A DNA stretch of 64,000 bases from Symbiodinium kawagutii (lineage: Eukaryota; Sar; Dinophyceae; Suessiales; Symbiodiniaceae): the NCBI GenBank assembly GCA_009767595.1, contig VSDK01001837.1, positions 343,799 through 407,798 on the forward strand, written 5' to 3'. The notes under the pieces are model-generated. The model had not been told where the DNA came from. It ran no database searches and saw only the letters and a program-made list of their open reading frames with translations. A program made the translations under genes and the position numbers. Shown piece by piece: positions 13,050-24,400 of the stretch. Every line of letters starts with the position of its first letter. The first letter of the stretch is position 1.

Positions 13050-14330
13050 ACCATGATGAGCCAACCTTTCAGCACTTTCACTTTCACTTCTTGCCCCCTC
13101 TATGCCCACAAGGGCAGCTCGGCGCATCGTTCTCGATAATTCAAAATAATTTATGAAAATCAAACGTATGCTTATGATCTGGCACACCAATTCGATCCAC
13201 AGAACTTTTCCAGAAACTCCTAGCACCGGAAAACTGCCCTTGAGCGTGAAACGGACCTCCATGAAAACGGATGCCCTAGAGCGAGCTTAGCTGCATCCGA
13301 GCAACGCAGAATCCATCAGCTGATTAATCATCCAATTCTCTTGGCATCGCCCCGGTCTCTGCAAACCTCATGCGGTGCTGGATGAACTTTGCACAGAATT
13401 GGAAAGCCGTGCACATCGAAGAGTTCTAGAACCCGGATCCAAGGCTTTAAGGTTGATATCATGCGAAAGAATCGTGGTAAAGCAGCTCATCCTGATGATG
13501 CTGAGGGATCTGTGACCGAAAACCATAGGGGGAGAAAAAGTCGTGGCGACTCCTGCGGGCTCAAAATGCAGTTTTCTCCATGGGATGCTGGCTGCATGCC
13601 CACACATCTACCAACACATGCCACCAAATATTCTTCACATGCTTCACCTCACTTCGCCATTCGTGATTTTTCAGGGATTGCCAATCAAAAGTGAACCACA
13701 CTGGGCAGCTTGATGCTGCTGCAGATCAATTGTTTCGATGGGCGCTGAATCCCTTACGCTACCGATGCTTTGAGTTCAGCTTGGCATTCTGTGCATGGAA
13801 CTCCTCACATTCTCCTTCTGTGTTCTGTTGGGCTATGAACAAGTTAAGAAATTTCAAAAAGAGCTTCCTGAGCAAAGTGTGGTAGTAAAGCTAACGAGAT
13901 CGCAATGTTTCTTTTGGTTTTCGGGGGTATGCTGGTTTACCGTCTCAAGATCAATCCCAAAAACCTTTAGGGTGAAAGGCTGGACAGTTTTTTTTTTTTG
14001 CCGGGGCGTCCAAGGGCTTGCCCTCCAGCGGGATTCAAGCAGAAATCCACGCGAGTGAAAATAGGGATTACTCAACCACGATATTCATGCCCGCGGCTTG
14101 GCCGACAACATTTAAGTAAAGCAACACCACCACCACCAACAACCACAACATCATCAACAACAATACCAACACCAATCACCACTACCAAACGACAAGAACA
14201 CGCACCACAAGATCTATAGCCTATAGCTAATAACGAACCAAAGAGACAAACCACCCGACAGAAAAATAAACATCGGGAGGATTCTAGCCACTCTGACCTA
14301 TCTGCCCCGGTTCTGCCCAGCCGGGATACT
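13050..14330. other. non-coding stretch
   Basis: No exon recognised. Contains a poly-T run near 13988-13999, a CCACCACCAACAACC-type CA-rich tract at about 14123-14190 and the start of the duplicated segment described next. Confidence 0.4.
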
Positions 14331-14508
14331 GAAGAGGAATCGAACCACCCCCTCTGAGCGGTTCCTGGTAGAGCCAGTGGCTGTGTGGCGAAAGGGCGGG
14401 ACACCCATTTTTTGCTGAAGAGGAATCGAACCACCCCCTCTGAGCGGTTCCTGGTAGAGCCAGTGGCTGTGTGGCGAAAGTGCGGGACACCCATTTTTTG
14501 CTGAAGAG
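14331..14508. repeat. 86-bp tandem duplication with a B-box-like motif
   Basis: Two head-to-tail copies of an 86-bp unit (14331-14416 and 14417-14502) differ at essentially one base and are followed by the first six bases of a third. On the minus strand each unit contains GGTTCGATTCC, which matches the RNA polymerase III B box and can form a T-arm-like stem. No acceptor stem or clean A box completes a tRNA. A tRNA-derived relic (SINE-like) is possible; a plain recent tandem duplication is the minimum reading. Confidence 0.75.
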
Positions 14509-14815
14509 TTCGGGTGAGTTTGCCCTAGTGAATTGCCATTTGGCATCAGTTGGCCATGTTGAAGGCTTGTTCCTGCACTGGGAACAGCATGGTTGATCTT
14601 GGTTGGTAGCATAGGGGTTGATCATGGTTGGTCTGAAAAAAAGGGCTGATCATGCTTGTGCCGGTGGTATTGATGGTCAGCTCACTATGCTGCCATTGAA
14701 TGGATGGCAAGTAGCGGTTGGCTGCATGTTGAATGGTTACTCTTGGTGTAACTTCATGCCCCCATATCCCCCATAGCTTCCCCAGGAAAAGCAGCCAGGA
14801 CCACACCAGAGCCAC

Positions 14816-15917
14816 CTGCCTACACAAGGGGCAACATAGGGCTTTGGATGCAGCCAGGCAGTCGTTGCAAAAGACATGGGATCCAGGACATGGGCAAACC
14901 ACTGCATCCTGGGGCCTCAGCATCGGACATCCCCTGCTTCAGGCAGCATTGTGAGGCAGGTCGTGGCATTTTGGGCGGAGGTTGCCCTACAATTGATGGG
15001 AAAACACCATGAACTCAGATCATCCAACGGTGGATATATGATATATGCAGGGTGGTGAATAATACTCTTGGAAATTAGATTGTTTGAAGTATAATGACTC
15101 AATGCTGGTAACATCTGGTAACCGTAGCATTTACAATGACAACTTTGGGCAAAAAAACACGTCGGCATCTACAACTCCAACAAGCTAAGCACCCTCCAAT
15201 CAGGGATAGCAAGAGAAGCCAATAAGTGCTACACCAAGGCATTCATGACTGGCATCGATCGTCCATGACTGGTTTCATGCTTTCTCGCTCAGCTGGTGCC
15301 CTATGCGAAGCGACATATCAGTACTGACGACGGCTGGATGACACTGCCACTGCTGATGTCAATGTCATACTTAGGTTCAAGAAGCTATAGGCTATATCTC
15401 ATACTTAGGTTTAAGAAGCTATATCGGCTTGCTGGGCCCCTGCATGATTTCAATTCAATGGAATGATGCACACCACCCACGATAAGAAGATGCACATCTT
15501 CACAATCCCGAAAAAGAAAGGGCTTCCAGCTCTTTCCAGTTCTTTCCACTCTATCGGCAGCCATGCTGTTGAACATGCAGTCATCGGCCTATCTGTACTC
15601 TACTAGTACTATCAGTTACCCTCAGGAGAGCATTTGAATTTATCAGGGATCAATACTTTCATGACCAGAACTGCAGTGTCACGTCCGCGTCATCCATTGC
15701 TCTGGGCAGGTTTCACCCTCCTTGATCCCGTTATGACTTGTCATGATGCAACCCCCGAGCATCCACTTCCCAAATGCCATCCCCAAAATCCCATGGCATC
15801 CCATGGCATCCCATGGCATCCCATGGCCCTCCAGCCATGTAACGCTTCTTCGAGGCAAATGGGGCAAATGTCATTGGAGGGCTGCCTTCGGATCTCGATC
15901 TCCATGACGACCCATGG
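14816..15917 (-). CDS. RING-finger protein, two exons
   Basis: Exon 15832-15917 (86 nt, CAG acceptor) ends in SNDICPICLEEALHGW; exon 14816-14933 (118 nt) begins GCPMLRPQDAVV and continues CPCPGSHVFCNDCLAASK then ALCCPLCRQ. Joined, they give a C3HC4 pattern: CPIC, then C-x3-H-x2-C-x2-C, then CPLC. The reading frame is kept if the first exon uses a GA donor, as elsewhere in this window. RING domains recruit E2 enzymes in ubiquitin ligases. Both ends are open (the second exon ends in phase 0 at a GT donor), so more exons exist; the ankyrin exons downstream on the same strand are natural candidates, which would make an ankyrin-RING E3 ligase. That link is inference. Confidence 0.75.
14934..15831. 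other. intron of the RING gene
   Basis: Contains a repeated CATACTTAGGTT(C/T)AAGAAGCTATA motif at about 15366-15424 and four direct repeats of CATCCCATGG at 15788-15826 just inside the splice donor. No coding signal on either strand. Confidence 0.5.
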
Positions 15918-16423
15918 CTGGGCGCAGCCAACGATGACAATGCCAAGTGTCGGCTCCCAAGAAGGTCAACATCCGTAGGGGGTTCAACACGGGTGATCTC
16001 TGATCTGACATGTGGATGGATGATGGATGCTGATGGGCATTCAAGACAGGGATTCTGATGAAAGTCCTTTGATGATGAGTCATTGTTGTGAAGATGTCAA
16101 CTGTGGCATGGTCAGCATGGTCAGCTGGGACTTTGGCCCCCACTGAACCAAGAGTTGAACCTGGAGTCAACAGTAACGTCAGTTGAAGTTCCAGCATCTG
16201 GGACTGGCGAGTACTCACGCCCTCTGTTGGCAAGGGAAGTGCGGCTGACGGTGATAGATATGGCACTGTAGTTGGGTGAAAGGACGCGGCTGGATAATGG
16301 AGGCTTGGGTGGACGGTTGGCAATTCATCTTGCAAGACATCTTGATCTCCATTCTGAACTAAAGACGCTGCGTCGGTTGTACTTCAAATTCGGTCATTAC
16401 AGGCTAATTTGACGGCATTCGGG

Positions 16424-16465
16424 CGCTTCTCAAAATGGGAGACCCCTAAATCATCCAATTGAGTG
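16424..16465. repeat. MITE-C end-like fragment
   Basis: GCTTCTCAAAATGGGAG followed by CCCCTAAATCATCCAATT matches the left end of the complete family C element at 62128-62233 and a similar fragment at 58829. No partner end was found nearby, so this is a truncated or solo end. Confidence 0.4.
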
Positions 16466-16939
16466 ACCTTTTTTGTATTCAACCAACCGTTTTTGGGTAT
16501 CCCAATCTTGGGAAACCAGTATTTGGGTCCTTTCAATTTATGTGTTCTCTGGCCTTGACTTCCATGGAGCCTTTCATATGTTCTCCCTCTTCTCTCCATG
16601 GCACAGCCTTCCAATCTTGGGGTTCCATCGCCCACGCACCAACCATCATCAGCATTTCATATCAACCATTGGGAAGAGTTTGAAGATTTTTGCCGAGTTT
16701 CCCTCCATAGGAGGCTAGGCTAGCCTTTACTTGTCTGTTCTTGCGCTAATTTGGTCAGATCCTAGGTGGACACACCCAAAAGAAACAGAGACTCAGAAAG
16801 GCATGTAGGGATGCATAGGGATCTTTTTGGGCATCTGCAAAATGCCACCCCTGGTTACAGTTGTTTTATAAACCACTTCTATTAATAGAGTTATATCTGC
16901 CATACATGGTAGTTACTCTAAAGAGCTAACCCCAGTTGC

Positions 16940-17116
16940 CTAAGTGCGGCTACCATTCTGCAGGGATCTTCGCAGCATGATCCTTGCCAACAATGCCGTG
17001 AAGCCGTTGCCCTGCCAGCGCCCATCTTTTCGAAGCGAAGCGAGCAAAAGCGACTCAGAATCCGCCGTAGCCTTGCGCAAGATGGCTGGGTAAAGCTGAA
17101 TGTCCAAGGCAGCTGC
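16940..17116 (-). CDS. probable exon, unknown product
   Basis: After a CATCAG acceptor the minus strand is open for over 55 codons and reads AAALDIQLYPAILRKATADS, then ESLLLASLRKDGRWQGNGFTA. Composition fits a helical protein. It lies just downstream of the carrier stop codon and upstream of the RING exons on the same strand, so it may be an early exon of the RING/ankyrin gene. The 3' splice position is not resolved. Confidence 0.45.
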   Translation of the reverse strand, partial: AAALDIQLYPAILRKATADSESLLLASLRKDGRWQGNGFTALLARIMLRRSLQNGSRT

Positions 17117-17749
17117 CTGATGGAAGTGTGGTCAGATGTTGTTAGAGTCATGGATCAGCCATGATGCTATTGGGATGGTGGCTGGATTGCATTGTGTTTC
17201 TCCACCCACGGACAAATACCATCCCAATATCTACTTACAATTCACCATTTCGAAGGGCACAATGCAACGACAAAGTTGGCAATGAATCCTAACAACAAAG
17301 CCGCGAAGCCAAAAGGCCCTGATTCAGGTGATATTGGTAGGAAAACGATGTGCAGAATTGGTTGATCAACAGAATGGTCCAATGGTGATGTAACCCCATG
17401 GCTAGAAATGGTTGATCAACAGCAAACCAACCACAAGTCGAAGAGCTGGCTCCTACCTGGCAAATGTCAAACCATTGGCCGCAAAGCCCCAGTGAATCAA
17501 AGCTGAGACCCTTACCCCTGTGATGCATAAGCTCACCGTTATTTGCCTAACAGGATCAGCGAAACCGGTGAATCAACTGGTTTCGGCGGACAGCCCGGCT
17601 GGTAAATGGGTGACATCACTATTATCATCATGGCCCCTATTGTCCACCTTATTGCCAGGAAAGGTAGCAGCCTATGATTAACAAGTATCGCTGCAAAGTA
17701 GTGGTGATCACCAAGGCTTATCATCAACCACCATAAACTTGTCACTTTC

Positions 17750-18440
17750 ATTCATTAACCCATTTATTAACCACTATCATTCACCAACATAGGCTTAACA
17801 TAATAATCATTATCAATTAGCCACCATGGCTTAACCACTATCACTAGCATTATCAACCACTCATTAACCACTATTAACCCACTCAGTGCCCTTTCATCAA
17901 CCACTATTCAATAGTCGTTCATCAACATCGGCTGAACATAACCAACAACCATGGCTTAAGCCTGTCACTAACCATGGCTGAACATAACCTTAGTGGACAT
18001 AACCCACCATGGCTTCACTAACCATGGCTGAACAACCATTGGCTGAACATAACCAACATAGGCTTATCACCCTGGTCAATCTGATCCTGGTCAATCTGAT
18101 CATTCACCCTGTGTTGGTGGTCAGTGATCGATACGGAACTGCGCCTAGGACTTGCCGCGAGTGCTCGTAGGTGATCCAAAAGGCCAGCTGCCATGGCCTC
18201 AACGCTCCAGTGCTCCCAGTGACCAGGGCTGTCAATTTCGACCATGGTTTTTGATGGTATAATGGTGGTTTAATGGCGGTTTAATGGTGGCTTAATGGTG
18301 CTTTAATGGTGGTTTAATGGTAGCTCAATGATCCTTCAATGGTGGTTAGTATGATGGCTAACGATAGTTTTAAGCATTACTTTATGGTTAAATGGTGGTG
18401 TAATATGATGGTTGAATATGTTTAATGATGGTCAATAGAG
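17750..18440. repeat. degenerate ATTAACCAC / GGTTTAATGG arrays around the last carrier exon
   Basis: From 17750 to 18060 the plus strand is built of ATTAACCACTATC- and AACCATGGCTGAACATA-like units; from 18243 to 18440 it is built of GGTTTAATGGTGG-like units, the approximate complement. The terminal exon of the carrier gene (18104-18197) lies between them. Similar ACCATCA- and TGATGG-rich tracts fill introns at 10740-10990, 22740-23060 and 24170-24230, so this seems to be a general intron low-complexity sequence. Confidence 0.6.
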
Positions 18441-21400
18441 TCGCCAAGAATCCATTGATGAACATGGATGATCCTTGCTGTCATAAGGTTGCTTTGTTTC
18501 ACCATTCAGCGTGAATGGCTGATTAGCCATCATAGATGATTAAGCATTACTACTGGTGGATTATCTTTCATGAGCGATTCATTCATATCCTAGCGATTTG
18601 TGATTATCACTTATCACTGATCAACAGTAGTTTCTCTGCCAGGATCCAAGGATCCTGGTGTCTGAACACATGTATGTTGCATTTGTGTGGCCTTTGGTTG
18701 CTTTTTTTTTTGGGGGGGGGGGATCAACTACATGCAAAAATACATTCACATGCAAGGATTGAGCAAGCGCTCAACTGTGGAGAAAAACACCCCAATGCGT
18801 ACGTTTGTTGCTGAATTGATCGGCGCCATTGCCCTTGGTCACTGATCATTGATGATGTTTATTCTTGATCAATGATGGATGCTGGTTGGATGCCCAATGT
18901 CAATCACCAAACGATCATCATCATGATCATTGATCCTGATAGATGCCTCTGGTGTGTATACCTCCCGCGCCAATACGTCCAGCCAAGTTCAGGCCCAGTG
19001 AGGTTCCGACCCCAGCCGCGCCCAGTTCGGAAAGAAACCTTTCCTCGGAGCAAGGCCCACGGCGGCTAATGGCAGTAGCCGATGATTGTATGATAGTAGC
19101 TCATTGACTCATACTGCAGTGCTATATGTTGTATTTGATATTGATTAGCAAATGGGATACTTAGTAGTAGTAGCGGCTCACGGTAGATTTGAGAGCAGTC
19201 AGCGAATGATAGCAGTTGACAGTACAGTCATACATACAGTATATCGGTTTGGTTCAAAGTGGGTTAAACAAATGCTGTTTGATTAAGTAGCTGGTGGTTT
19301 CAAGCTTTCCCACAAAATAAGTCCATCAACAAAACATCCCAAACATTTGGGAAAATAATTGATGTTTGAAAACCACCAAACTGTTCATGGTTGACCAACA
19401 AAGCTTACCCACAGGGTTACATACTATGCATCGGTCCCCTGGTATTGCCTGCCCTGGGACAGCCTCAAATCGAAGTTGCTCATGTACCAAACCAGGGGAC
19501 GACCACGTCGCTGCCACTAACCCTTTGGGTCAATCACTTGAACCCAAGAAATATCTTGAACTGCTATGAATAAATAGAAGTGAATAATACTTAATGTATA
19601 CAATATATATATATAAATGTGCAGACATAAAAAATATATATAGCATAATATAAAGAAAAACGCAAGTAAAAACATACCTGTCGTATTTACATATTTGATG
19701 ATAGAAGTTGTTATTGAAAATGTTGCGTGAGTTGTCTTGAGTCACAACATGTCATGATTCAAGAACTGTGATTGAAACATTCGCACTCATGTCTCATGAA
19801 CCAGATGAAACCTGTGGGCGTTTCTCAATATGAGTAATTTTGCGCAATAAACCAACGAGTTTGGGGGGTCCCCAAGGTCAAGAACCTTTCATATGTTTCA
19901 ATTATTGTTGGTGATTATCCTTTATGAATCCCTACCGTTATGACCCCAGGTCATGGCCCCAGGTGAAACATATCATCCTCGCTGTCAAATCATTGCGCGC
20001 CGCCCTTGAACGACCGAGGTCAGCACCACAAGGCCCATGGGCCTTCTGCAGCGACCTGGGGGACTCGTTACACGTGCAGAGGTGTGCGTTCATGACCTGG
20101 TTGGTGGTTAAACCTACTAATAAGAGGTCAATCATTCTTAACAATTTCAATCGAGGTTGATCATGATAAGTGGTTGGTGGTCATAATCCCTCTGAAAACC
20201 TGAGTTCATCAACCGACCATTCCTGATCATCCCTAAAAATACACTTTTTCGAAATCACCATCTTGATGAACTGGTTGATATTGTGACCAAAAACTGGTGC
20301 TTCCCTGTGTCTCAAAAAAGCGATCGTATCTGATTAACTATAGCCTCCTTTTGGGTCACCCTAATGTATTGATTTGCTATGCCATATGCCCGCAAATGCA
20401 CCAAGCAAAACGCCCAAATGAAACACTGCCATATGACAAACTGGTTCAATGTTTTGTTCTACTGACGAGATGAAAGTAGCAAGAACGTGTCTGAACAAGT
20501 TTATCCGGCAACAATGAAGATGAAGCAACCTTGCTGAGAGCAAACATGCAATCAGTCACCCCCCACCCCAAGCACCACATGTCTGAGATGCTTGCGGTAT
20601 CCCGCACCTAGGCCGGAAGGTGCCGAAGTGGGTCCTACAGGTCCAGTATTCGCCTGGGGGATGACGATCAAACCTGATAATCAGGGTAGCAAACTGGCAC
20701 TGCTCTTTTCATGTCTTTCCAAAATGGATGACAATCAAACTATGACAGCCAAAGTAGCATGACCAGTCGTATAACCCCATACTGGCAGTGGTCTTTTCAG
20801 AACACATGATGATTAAACATGAATATCCAGGTTGGTCTCACCCCAGGGCAATCAACTGGGTGCGTGTTTTCACTGCTTAGCTGGTGATGACACTGCTGCC
20901 GTTGAGTTCGGGACGCATGAAATCGCACCAGCTGCCTCGCAATGACGGCAGGGCTGTGGCGCTTCAGTGGAACGTGGTCAACTTTACGCTGATGTTTAAT
21001 GGATGTTCAGATTGATAAATGTTCACCACCACGGTCATGCGTAATAATAGGACAGTGTAGCGTGTAATGTTGATGGCTCAAGAATGTTCAGATATGCTCA
21101 GATTGATAGATGTTCACCACCATAATCATGCGCAATGATAGCACATGATGCTGTTGGATGAAGACTAGCAATCTATTTTGATGGTTAGGACTGGTTGATC
21201 AGTTCGCCTCAACATGACACAGCATCGAAGATTTGAAATAGAACAATATTGTTCAAACACACTCATATAGCTGCTGACTTGCCAATCAATAATAACACGT
21301 ATGCAAATGGAATCAACCAGTACAATTCATTCCTTACCTCCAGAATTAATGTCAAACAATCTTGGGATAGTAGCGTTTCCATTTACTGGATCAAGTCTAC

Positions 21401-24400
21401 TCCAGGATTGGTTGGGGATGGCCCAGTTTCTGCCCAATTCCTTGCCTGTCAAGTCAAGTAGACTAAAAAATCTCAAACGAGGAAAGGAAAGATCAAAAAC
21501 GGCACGTATTTGGGGTTGCTGGCGTGGCCAGGCTGAGCAATCCCTGGGTACTGCATCAAGGAATGACCCCGACTGGATGCACTGATCAAGGTTGCAAATG
21601 GGCATGCAAAAGCACCACATTTGAAAGATCCAGGGAAAGATTTTCAAGGGCTATGAAAGGCTCAAGGCTGCCAAGTGAAATAGACTGCGTCTGTCGTATG
21701 CCCATTGTCACTTGATTTTGCTGATAAACCACCATCAACGAGCCATGATTTGTTGGCGGCACCTCTGTAGTTGACTACTTGGGATTTGGCCTGTTGCTTG
21801 GCTCATCTCAGTTACACTCAGTTCGGTGTTGGCAGAATACCTGGCCTTTTCTGCATAGAGTGGCGTCGAAGCTGACTTGTCCGCCGCGAACCAACCACAT
21901 CATGGTTTCTCAAGTCATTGGGGGCACACCCAGTTCTCATCCAAATCACCATTGAAAGCAACAAACCACCATTTAAAGTAACAAACCAACCATAACAACA
22001 TATACCAACCATAACTTGGGGATCCCCAAGTCCTGGCGTACCACCAGCAGTGGCGGCGCCTTCCATTGGCCTTCCCAGGGCGCCCACCCACCGAGCCCTG
22101 CGGGCGTCACCTGCCCGGCCATGACTCGGCTCTTCACCACGTCCGCCGGGGTGGCGCAGATCGAAGCCACCAAGCCACTGCAGCAAGCGCTCAAGGTGTG
22201 ACAGGCCATGCCTGGGCGAACATCGAGGCTAAGGTCTAGATATCATCTAGATGATATAGAAAATGATGATAAAGAAAATGATGATATATTCAGAATCCTT
22301 ACTATAGTTGGATCTAGTTGGTATAAGGTGTACTGGTCATAGATTCCTGTAAACAGTGGATACTTATTGGATGCTTAGTAGGGTTGCTAGTTGGTATAAG
22401 TTATAGTTAAATCTAGCTAAGCTAAATGGATACATAGAAAAAAACACTGTGATAGCACAAGTGATAATGCACATATGTATCAGAAATCATGGCTAGTAAT
22501 TAATCTATTCAACAACCCAGGTTTGCCAATCGTCAACAACCAACATGAAGTCACTAAGAACGCTTAGTGTCAGCCCTGTTTGAAAAACCATCCCTGTGCG
22601 ATGACTGGTCCCCAACCAGTGGCCCCAATCTGAGCATCCGGGCCATCAGGTAAGCCGCTGTGCTTCAATATGGTGGACTTGGCTCGGTCATAGGTGGACA
22701 ACCTGGGGATGGGTATGAGCCGAACCCAGCCTCAAAGCAAAGACATGGTGATGGTTATGTGATGGCCAAATGATGGTTCAATGATTGTTGTTTGATGAAA
22801 AAATGACGGTTGACTGATGTTTCATTGGTGGTTGGCTGATGGCTATTTGATGCTTCACTGATGGCTGCCAAGTGGGAATACTTGTTTTATAGCGGCTTAA
22901 TATGGCTTAGTTTCTTGAATGATGCTTTATGGGGGTTGGTGGATGGTTTGTGACGGCTGGTGATACTGAAATGTGATTTGTCTGATGGGCAATGACGCTT
23001 AATGACGGTTGGTCATGGATGATGGTTGGTGATACTTAGTCATGGCTATCCGTAGTTGATAGGAAATGGCCTTGACTTCAGGGTAATTACGTATCTGGTA
23101 TGCATCTTTCCCACATCTGCCGCATGGCGGTTATGGCGATGACACCATGACGTATAGCCATTGCAGTTTGGGATGCGGCAACTGCTCTGGTCTTGCGCAT
23201 GGTAAAACCGCTATGCCCACGCCTCTCCATAGTAATGTATGAGTTTCGGGCAACGAAATGATGTGGATCTTGCAATGGGACCATAACACAATTTGTGAGT
23301 TGTTACATTTTATTGCGATGAAATACTGGCCAACTGGATAGTTGCAACACCGGCACACGTGGCTCTCATCTCTTCAGAAGCACTGCCTGTTCAAGATCAC
23401 CTCATATCACCTCCTGCTCAAGGGCTGATCTTTTTGCAACTGCAACGTTGAATTATGCAAGCATACATGCTTGAATCCCAAGGGTCAAAAACCACAGAAT
23501 CGCTTTCAGCAGCGAGCCTGCATGCGTAAGCGTGCATCAAATCTAATCAAATTTCAATCTGAAACGCCAAGAATGTAACATCGACGGCATAGCACAAGCA
23601 ATATGTTACAACATTCATGTGATGATGGACAGCCAAAAATAGCCTGGTCGACCATCTCAACATCTCCCTGTTTGAAACCTAGCGACTCCCCCAGGTTCAC
23701 CAGTGCGGCGCGCTGCACATTGACCAGCACGCCACGATAGAGGCCCTGGTGCTGGGGACTGGTGGGGAACCTGTGGGGACCATGGGGTGGTCCATGGGGC
23801 ATGGGAAGGGGGCAACAAAAAAGTTGGAAGTGTCTCATGGATAGACAACCCCCTCTTTGAGGCGTAAATTGTAAGCTGGACAGTTCACTGCATCATCATG
23901 ATGAGTATTTTCAATGGTGATGGTGTGCAAAACTGTTTCCTGCCAAAAAACAATCGTTTCAATGTGGGATTCCGAAATATCATGATCAGCCCCTAACAGT
24001 ATTTCGCAATTGGGGTGTGTTCCCTACAAAGGGTGTTGCAGCACTCCATTTTGGACACCCAGTTTGGCATCTACAACTTGCACCCCTACAATGCATTACA
24101 ATGCCAAGCCTCAGTAGCCATTATGATCAAGCATCATTACCCCCAGTGAGCCATCAATTAACCATCAGCTGACCATACTAACCATCAACTAACCATCAAC
24201 AAACCAAATGAAGTCACCGTTACCACCCCCGGTTTAACCACCAACAGCCCGGGAAGCAGGTCACTGCCCAAGCGCCGAGCCAAGTCGTCTGACCTTAACG
24301 CCTTCTTCACGGATGATGTGCCGAACCATGGCCAGCATGCTGCGGGATGCTCCCTCCTGCACGAGCATCACCTGCCACACCCAGGTCATGCATCCCTTGG

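Noticed and set aside
14331..14502. Functional tRNA genes
   Set aside because: Only a T-arm/B-box-like part is present; no acceptor stem or A box completes the cloverleaf.
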